A stretch of DNA of 64,000 bases from NCBI GenBank assembly GCA_000507305.1, contig DF241031.1:27544-91543 (forward strand). The letters are read 5' to 3'. The notes under the pieces were generated by a model. It made no database searches and was not told the origin of the DNA. It was given only the letters and a program-made list of their open reading frames with translations. The stretch is from Breviolum minutum Mf 1.05b.01 (taxonomy: Eukaryota > Sar > Dinophyceae > Suessiales > Symbiodiniaceae). A program made the translations under genes and the position numbers. This document shows positions 62,228 through 64,000 of the stretch, in pieces (position 1 is the stretch's first letter; each line of letters starts with the position of its first letter).

Positions 62228-63097
62228 GACAAGGATTGGAGGGAAACCCTCCAACCAAACTGGCTGCAGAGGCAGGTTTTGTGTATCGGATATCTATGGA
62301 TATTTGTGTCCTGGTTTTGCCACCTTGGCTATTTTGTTGTTTGGTCACCCAGTTTTTTAGTGTTCAACACACTTTCCACGTACCGGAGCCTGTGACCCAA
62401 GGAGCTTGAGACGTCTTTCAACTCACGCTTCTTGGTGGGAAGGTTTATTGATGTTTTTTGTATACTTAAAGATCTTAAAGGGGGGATACTCCTGATGGAA
62501 CCTGAATACTTAAAGATGGAACCTGATTCTGATAGTGGTAATTTCAATAAAAAAATCTCCTTTCCAGACTTTCTGTTCTGGTTCCATGCGAAACAGTGGT
62601 GTATGTGGAGACTTTTTTGGACTGACCTGAATTTTTACTGGGAGGGTGCTTTATGATTCCTTGAGGAAAGCTGTTGTTTGTCTTGATATATCAAATTTGT
62701 ATGGGCGTTCTTTACTTTTAAGATTCTATTCTGCTGAAATACGTGAATTCTGCAATCTCATCCATTCAAGCTTGTCAGTTTGGCATACAAAAATCCGCTC
62801 TTTAAAAACCACCCGTTAATTTCCATAGATGTTTTCATGTATGTTGCGTTTTTTTCGGCCTGTTTAACGGGTGGAGGTTTGCCATTTTCAAGTAACCATG
62901 GCGCAACAAAACTCAACTCCAGGGATGGCAGTGCAGAAATTTGATCAAAATTTGGAGGTATCGAAACCTTAAATGGTTTCAGTGACCTATGAGAAAATCT
63001 CGATTTCGGAATGGTGGGTGGAATTACTCTAAAAATGATTCTTTCACCGAGTTTCCCAAGTTTTTTCGGTATGGATCCTTTTGGATCTCGCATCGAG

Positions 63098-63187
63098 GAA
63101 CTTCAAAACACAAGTCCTGTGAAGTCACAAAGTGATCCTACGCTGACACGACGTATGTGGCCTGGTGGGAGCAGTTTTGGAGAATAA
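63098..63187 (+). CDS. Terminal exon, family not recognised
   Basis: After TCGAG|G the frame reads ELQNTSPVKSQSDPTLTRRM then WPGGSSFGE and ends in TAA. It is open further upstream (MDPFGSRIE), so the acceptor could lie slightly earlier. It probably ends the gene holding 61545 and 62147, but phases show that at least one exon between them is missing. Confidence 0.55.
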   Translation, partial: ELQNTSPVKSQSDPTLTRRMWPGGSSFGE

Positions 63188-63412
63188 TCTTTGGAGGTTT
63201 CCGCGACTTTCAGGGCTAGAAAAATCCTTATACTTCCGGAAAAAAATGTCAGTTTAGATATTATACTGATCTGCCTAGTATTCAAAAAGTAGGGATGTAT
63301 AGTTAGATTTCAAGTCATAATGATATTGGTGTTCTGCAAAATCTGTAGAGTTTCACGATGTTCGACCCAAAGCCATGGTCGGGTGAGTGATTATTAGAAA
63401 ATATGTGAAGAC

Positions 63413-63435
63413 CATATATATATATAATTATATAT
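63413..63435. repeat. TA-rich run
   Basis: A short TA-rich run with one 'ATTA' interruption, in the gap between the last two exon clusters. Confidence 0.7.
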
Positions 63436-63798
63436 ATTTATTTATTTATGAATACCTGTGTGTCATGCATCCTGATTTGGGGTAGGCTAGGTGATGGTAC
63501 ATGTGAGATAGATTTGGCCAAACAATGGGTCTATAAGTTATAACAACGATCTATCAGTAATAATTAATAAATCACTACTGCACGGATTGGTTGATGATGT
63601 TGGACTTAGGAGGTGTAGTTGGGTTTGGAAGACTACAGTCTTTCCGAATCACTGAAGGCCAACATTTGCGTTGCACCAAAGTCTTGGATAGAACCCATAG
63701 GTCTGCAGGTGATTGTGAACTTTGGATGACATGTTTTCGCCTCAAAACTAGGAGGTTTTAGCTGCATCTTGTTGCTGAATTTCGCCTTGGAATCCAAG

Positions 63799-63851
63799 GT
63801 CCGTGCCGGCAAAGCAGAGGACGCGACGGATGTCCTCGCAAACGTCCATGA
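63799..63851 (+). CDS. Candidate exon at right edge of window
   Basis: After CCAAG|G the frame reads VRAGKAEDATDVLANVH and closes at a GA donor (GA|GACACG), or runs to TGA at 63865. It may start earlier (LLLNFALESK in the same frame). The gene would continue beyond the window. Confidence 0.45.
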
Positions 63852-64000
63852 GACACGACCATGTTGAGAAAGGATTGACAAAAAACATCAAAAAACCATG
63901 GAAACCGCCCCGAGAAGATAGATTCTGCACCTTTTCAATTGGAGTATTTATCAAAGGAAGTTTGGATGCGAAACTTCCGAGTTACGAACTTTTAAAATAG

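Noticed and set aside
1..64000. CRISPR arrays, bacterial operons, rRNA genes
   Set aside because: The repeats are microsatellites or transposon-like, without regular spacers; gene structure is eukaryotic; no rRNA core sequence seen.

Overview
The window looks like nuclear DNA of a dinoflagellate, most likely a Symbiodiniaceae-type alga. It is AT-leaning, rich in microsatellites, and its genes are cut into many short exons (about 40-190 bp) separated by introns of a few hundred bp to over 1 kb. Exons were recognised by reading conserved protein fragments, requiring reading phases to match across introns, and looking for G/C-rich third codon positions. Nearly every accepted exon starts right after AG and begins with G. 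Introns start with GT, GC or GA. That mixture, with the AG|G acceptor, is known from Symbiodiniaceae genomes; the genus cannot be named from this window.

Every gene that can be supported reads on the + strand, as in dinoflagellate unidirectional gene arrays. In order: simple and tandem repeats (1-1140); a proline/glutamine/alanine-rich gene with a WW-like fragment (3341-8976); a 13-exon NADP(H)-dependent medium-chain reductase of the CurA/prostaglandin-reductase type (9252-17028), whose exons sum to exactly 352 codons including the stop; candidate exons including a CCCH-like one (18.7-20 kb); a small gene with a motif like the C-terminal region of cysteinyl-tRNA synthetase (20487-25022); a histidine phosphatase of the phosphoglycerate mutase-like superfamily (25400-34369, one exon unresolved); an unrecognised gene (36140-37447); a gene with a GC-rich possible first exon (39159) and a terminal exon (42432-42539) whose intron carries a truncated LINE reverse transcriptase; an unrecognised gene (42968-45016); an intronless family-1 glycosyltransferase (45246-46718); an unrecognised acidic gene (46951-48434); further single exons; a gene resembling DUF4079 thylakoid membrane proteins (about 50.4-53.4 kb); and several exon clusters to the right edge.

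No pathway joins these genes; they look like unrelated housekeeping or metabolic genes in one transcription direction. The most informative parts are the fully phase-consistent reductase gene with four GT, four GC and four GA donors, the single-exon glycosyltransferase among intron-rich neighbours, the intronic LINE, and two copies of a 105-107 bp inverted-repeat element. No rRNA, tRNA, CRISPR or bacterial operon was found. Introns and intergenic DNA not listed hold only repeats or nothing I can recognise.
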